NCBI GenBank assembly: GCA_903860135.1
Contig: CAIOPG010000003.1
Span: 1 to 60,049 of the forward strand
Direction: 5' to 3'
Length of the DNA stretch: 60,049 nucleotides
From: Candidatus Omnitrophota bacterium
GTDB taxonomy: Bacteria > Omnitrophota > Gorgyraeia > Zapsychrales > Fredricksoniimonadaceae
The notes beneath the pieces are model-generated. The model was given only the letters and a program-made list of their open reading frames with translations, was not told the origin of the DNA and did not search any database. A program made the position numbers and the translations under genes. This document shows positions 57,351 through 60,049 of this stretch, one piece after another. Every line of letters begins with the position of its first letter. Positions within the stretch are counted from its first letter, which is position 1.

Positions 57351-59567
57351 ATGGCTAATTATTTTTTTATCTTCTTCCTGCCTCTTTTTATTCTTGGTTT
57401 TTCTTCTTTCACGGCGCAGCTTGTTCTTGCGCGCGTGCTGATCGTTAATCTTTACGGGAATGAATTCTTTGTTGGCTGGATCCTGTGCGCCTGGCTTGTT
57501 GGCGTCGGGGCGGGAAGCCTTGTTGCCGGCATTCTGGGCAGAGCCTGGCGGGGGTTGCCCCTTATGCTCGGGTGTCATTTATTGGAAGCGTGGTTATTCC
57601 CTGGGGCGATCATCGCAATACGCGCAGGGCAATGTTTATTGATCGGCACGACAGGGCAGAGCCCTGATCTGGTGTCGGCGGCAGTATTTTCCTTTCTGGC
57701 GGTGATGCCCTTGTGCTGTGTGCTCGGGGTACATTTTGTGGCGGCGGTGCAATATGGGCGTGAGTGCCATGCGGACAAGGCTGGGGCACGCTTGCCGGGG
57801 CTTGCTTATTCTTACGAAGCAACGGGATTTATCCTGGGCGGGTTGGTGTTCACTTATGTGCTCGTTAGCTGGAATGAATTTCACGTGGCGGCACTGTTTG
57901 TCGTATTGAATGTGCTGGCCGTCAGTGTATTACTTGTCTTAAAGAAAATATCGGCGGGGAAATGGTTGCTTATCGCCGCGGGAATCACGGCTTGTTTGGG
58001 CCTGGGCTGTCTGATGTTTGCTGAAGATCTTAACATGACAAGCACCGCAATGAGATTCCCGCACGCGCAATGGGTGGAAACAAGGAATTCGATCTACGGG
58101 AACCTTGCGGTGACGCGGACAGGCCGTCAGCTTGATTTTTATGAAAGTGGATTATCCGTCGGGACAAATGAGGATATGCCGGCGCAGGAAAAGCTGGCGC
58201 ATTTTGTCATGCTGACCCATCCTCATCCCCGCAAGGTGCTTGTGATCGGGACAGGGTTGGGCCGTGGCGTGCGTGAGGTGTTACAGCATGCGCCTGAGGC
58301 TGTTTATTATGCGGCGCTAGATCCAGCCATGATCGCTTTGGCCAGCACGTATCTGCCCGAATGGCGTGCGTTGCTTAAGGACGACCGGGTGCACCTGCTC
58401 AGAGGGGATATGCGTCGGTATTTCAAGATGATACCGTTTGATCTTGATGTGATCATCATGGACCTCCCGGCACCGTCAACCGCGCTTATCAACCGGTATT
58501 TTACGGATGAATTTTTAAGGGAGGCCCGCCGGCACCTGAAGCCCGACGGGGTGATCGGTTTGCAGATCGCCTGGTCACAGGATTTTACTTCCAGACCGCA
58601 GGCAGATCTGGGGGCGTCTATTTATAAAACAGTCAGCAAGAATTTCACGTCGGTACTTGTCCTGCCGCAGGATACCCTGATCATCCTTGCTTCCGCCGGG
58701 GCTTTAACCCGCGATCCGTTGGAAATCATACAGCGGTTTAGGGGGCGGGGCATCAAAAGTTATTTTGTCACAGAAGCCTTGATCGTCGATCGGTATACCA
58801 CCGACCGTGTGCGGACAACGGAAGACCTGTTCAAGGGAAATGTCACGGCGCGCATCAATACGGACCTTCATCCCTCCGGGTATTTGTATTATTTTATTGG
58901 CTGGTTGAATATCTTTCATCAGGGACTTGCTGGCGCGGCGGCGTCGCTGGGGCGTACGGTTTTCCTGATGGTCCTTGTTTTGGCGTTGGGGCTATTGCTT
59001 GTGCCGTTATGTCAGTCTAGGACAGAGGCACGTCGGAAATTCATGGGCCTGGGCGCTATGGCGCTCGGAGGCTTTTCCCTGATGTCGGTGGAAGTCGTCG
59101 TGATTTACGGGTTTCAAATTTTCTACGGCGATCTATATGACAAGATCGCCTGGATTATCACAGCTTTTATGGCGGGCATGGCGGCGGGGACTTTGTGGGG
59201 GTACAGGAATCCGTCGGGATCTTGGGGGCGGCTGGCCAGCCTGCATGCCGGGCTGGGGGTGTATCTGGCATGCTGGCTTATGTGGATCCGGGCTACGGCG
59301 CACTACGGATGGGCGGTTTCTCCGGAACTGTGGATCTTGGGCGGGACTGGTATCGGCGTGCTTGCCGGAATTGAATTCACGACGGTCAATATGTTGAAGG
59401 GCGTCAGGGCCGGGACTGTCTATGCCGCTGACCTCGCCGGCTCATCTGCCGGCGCGCTGGGCATCGGTATTTTCATGATCCCCGTGTACGGCATTTACAA
59501 AACGCTCATATTCCTGATTCTGATCAACGCCGTGATGGCCGTGATACTGTGGCTGTCCCGGGAATGA
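57351..59567 (+). CDS. membrane-embedded spermidine-synthase-like protein
   Basis: This 738-residue protein has about seven membrane segments in residues 1-220, starting FIFFLPLFILGFSSFTAQLV. A spermidine-synthase-like Rossmann domain follows at about 285-440: KVLVIGTGLGRGVREVLQHA, ALDPAMIALA, DVIIMDLPAP. A second set of membrane segments lies at about 540-735. This layout is known as fused MFS/spermidine synthase or SpeE-like membrane protein. Methyl or aminopropyl transfer near the membrane is possible. A polyamine product is not shown, as the Asp of the aminopropyl site is hard to confirm. Confidence 0.85.
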   Translation: MANYFFIFFLPLFILGFSSFTAQLVLARVLIVNLYGNEFFVGWILCAWLVGVGAGSLVAGILGRAWRGLPLMLGCHLLEAWLFPGAIIAIRAGQCLLIGTTGQSPDLVSAAVFSFLAVMPLCCVLGVHFVAAVQYGRECHADKAGARLPGLAYSYEATGFILGGLVFTYVLVSWNEFHVAALFVVLNVLAVSVLLVLKKISAGKWLLIAAGITACLGLGCLMFAEDLNMTSTAMRFPHAQWVETRNSIYGNLAVTRTGRQLDFYESGLSVGTNEDMPAQEKLAHFVMLTHPHPRKVLVIGTGLGRGVREVLQHAPEAVYYAALDPAMIALASTYLPEWRALLKDDRVHLLRGDMRRYFKMIPFDLDVIIMDLPAPSTALINRYFTDEFLREARRHLKPDGVIGLQIAWSQDFTSRPQADLGASIYKTVSKNFTSVLVLPQDTLIILASAGALTRDPLEIIQRFRGRGIKSYFVTEALIVDRYTTDRVRTTEDLFKGNVTARINTDLHPSGYLYYFIGWLNIFHQGLAGAAASLGRTVFLMVLVLALGLLLVPLCQSRTEARRKFMGLGAMALGGFSLMSVEVVVIYGFQIFYGDLYDKIAWIITAFMAGMAAGTLWGYRNPSGSWGRLASLHAGLGVYLACWLMWIRATAHYGWAVSPELWILGGTGIGVLAGIEFTTVNMLKGVRAGTVYAADLAGSSAGALGIGIFMIPVYGIYKTLIFLILINAVMAVILWLSRE

Positions 59568-59671
59568 CCGGTTAATCTCCTTGGATCCTTTTTACCGTTG
59601 GCGCGGGTCATTTTGCTTGTGTTATACTTTGTGGGGGGTACGGGCGAGAAGAAAGATTTCGGGGTAAGACC

Positions 59672-60049
59672 ATGCGTGAACGAAAATCAAATCGTTTGAA
59701 AGAATATGATTACACGACAGAAGGATATTATTTTATTACAATTTGTGTCGATGACCGCATGAAATGTCTTGGTGAAATCAGAGAGAAGGTAATGGTTCTA
59801 AACATATATGGCGAGATTGTGAAACAACAATGGCTTTGGCTGGCGAGACAATATGATTATGTTCAATTGGGTGAATTTATTGTTATGCCCAATCATTTGC
59901 ATGGGATTGTAGGGAACGGTCGCGACCGTTCCGTACGGGAATCAGGATGCCCTGTGAAGTCTTTACCCGGATTAATGGGAGCATTTAAAACCACATCATC
60001 AAAGATGATACATCTTGCCGGGTTATCAGAATTTCGGTGGCACAAGTCA
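59672..60049 (+). CDS. RAYT/Transposase_17 type tyrosine transposase, cut by window edge
   Basis: 126 residues are visible from the ATG at 59672. They show the Y1_Tnp features YDYTTEGYYFITICVDDRMK and GEFIVMPNHLHGIV, the latter with the HUH metal-binding pair H-x-H. The region near SEFRWHKS leads towards the catalytic Tyr, which lies beyond the edge. The variable linker (GNGRDRSVRES) contains a 20-bp palindrome in the DNA. Such proteins act on palindromic repeats (REP). Whether it is intact cannot be judged. Confidence 0.85.
   Translation, partial: MRERKSNRLKEYDYTTEGYYFITICVDDRMKCLGEIREKVMVLNIYGEIVKQQWLWLARQYDYVQLGEFIVMPNHLHGIVGNGRDRSVRESGCPVKSLPGLMGAFKTTSSKMIHLAGLSEFRWHKS
59913..59932. repeat. 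perfect 20-bp palindrome inside the RAYT gene
   Basis: GGAACGGTCG and CGACCGTTCC meet without a spacer. It codes for the variable linker of the transposase. It may be a copy of the REP-like hairpin that the enzyme recognises. Confidence 0.7.

Overview
The window looks like chromosomal DNA of an uncultured Gram-negative-type bacterium. The gene mix suggests the Candidatus Omnitrophota (OP3) or a neighbouring PVC-like lineage: a Cys-rich secreted protein with a pilin-like N-terminus, TMTC-type TPR membrane glycosyltransferases, several radical SAM enzymes, a membrane-embedded spermidine-synthase-like protein, LemA/DUF2207 and lysine-rich microproteins. The lineage is an inference from gene content; there is no rRNA or complete tRNA here to test it.

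Left part (1-11250) reads as cargo of an integrative element. A cut-off IS630-type transposase stands at the edge, next to a zinc-ribbon repeat protein that may be truncated. Two secreted carbohydrate-active proteins follow, then a lysine-rich microprotein with its own terminator. Next is a compact module: a TOTE-type primase-helicase overlapping an RNA ligase, a decayed kinase-like remnant, a Schlafen/AlbA-type regulator and a lytic transglycosylase. The block ends at a displaced 3' piece of an initiator tRNA gene (11206-11250), which is what integration into tRNA-fMet leaves at the distal end. The intact tRNA and the integrase should then lie left of this window.

Middle part (11251-24290) is accessory and eroded. 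It holds an Xre regulator with a palindromic operator, two small membrane proteins, a DUF4143 ATPase, a BrnT/BrnA pair and an arsenic cluster (DUF134 regulator, ArsP-like permease, Acr3, ArsC). A chain of damaged genes follows: an alcohol dehydrogenase remnant, a PIN toxin with an internal deletion, a RhuM gene between fragments of a type I restriction-modification locus and inside 34-bp direct repeats, a HigBA pair beside a duplicated piece of an epimerase gene, and a UV-endonuclease gene missing its middle.

Right part (24290-59570) is denser, mostly intact and more core-like. It carries Tag, a TPR-CPBP protease, EngB, an L,D-transpeptidase, a DEAD-box helicase, LemA/DUF2207, two toxin-antitoxin pairs, an RlmM-like methyltransferase overlapping a radical SAM gene, and a GGDEF-EAL protein. 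Two polytopic membrane glycosyltransferase-like proteins flank a B12-radical SAM gene. Next come a tRNA-binding protein, a YkgJ-DUF2156 fusion overlapping a DnaQ-like exonuclease, a secreted coiled-coil protein and an Lrp-aminotransferase-PfkB-PQ-loop-Era series. Then follow the Cys-rich pilin-like protein, a thiSGH operon on the minus strand, a TPR protein, a second lysine-rich microprotein and the spermidine-synthase-like membrane protein. The window ends inside a RAYT-type transposase.

A recurrent feature is a good -35/-10 promoter whose -10 box lies only 6-12 bases before the start codon (12759, 14278, 18598, 48105, and 56418 on the minus strand), pointing to leaderless or nearly leaderless mRNAs.
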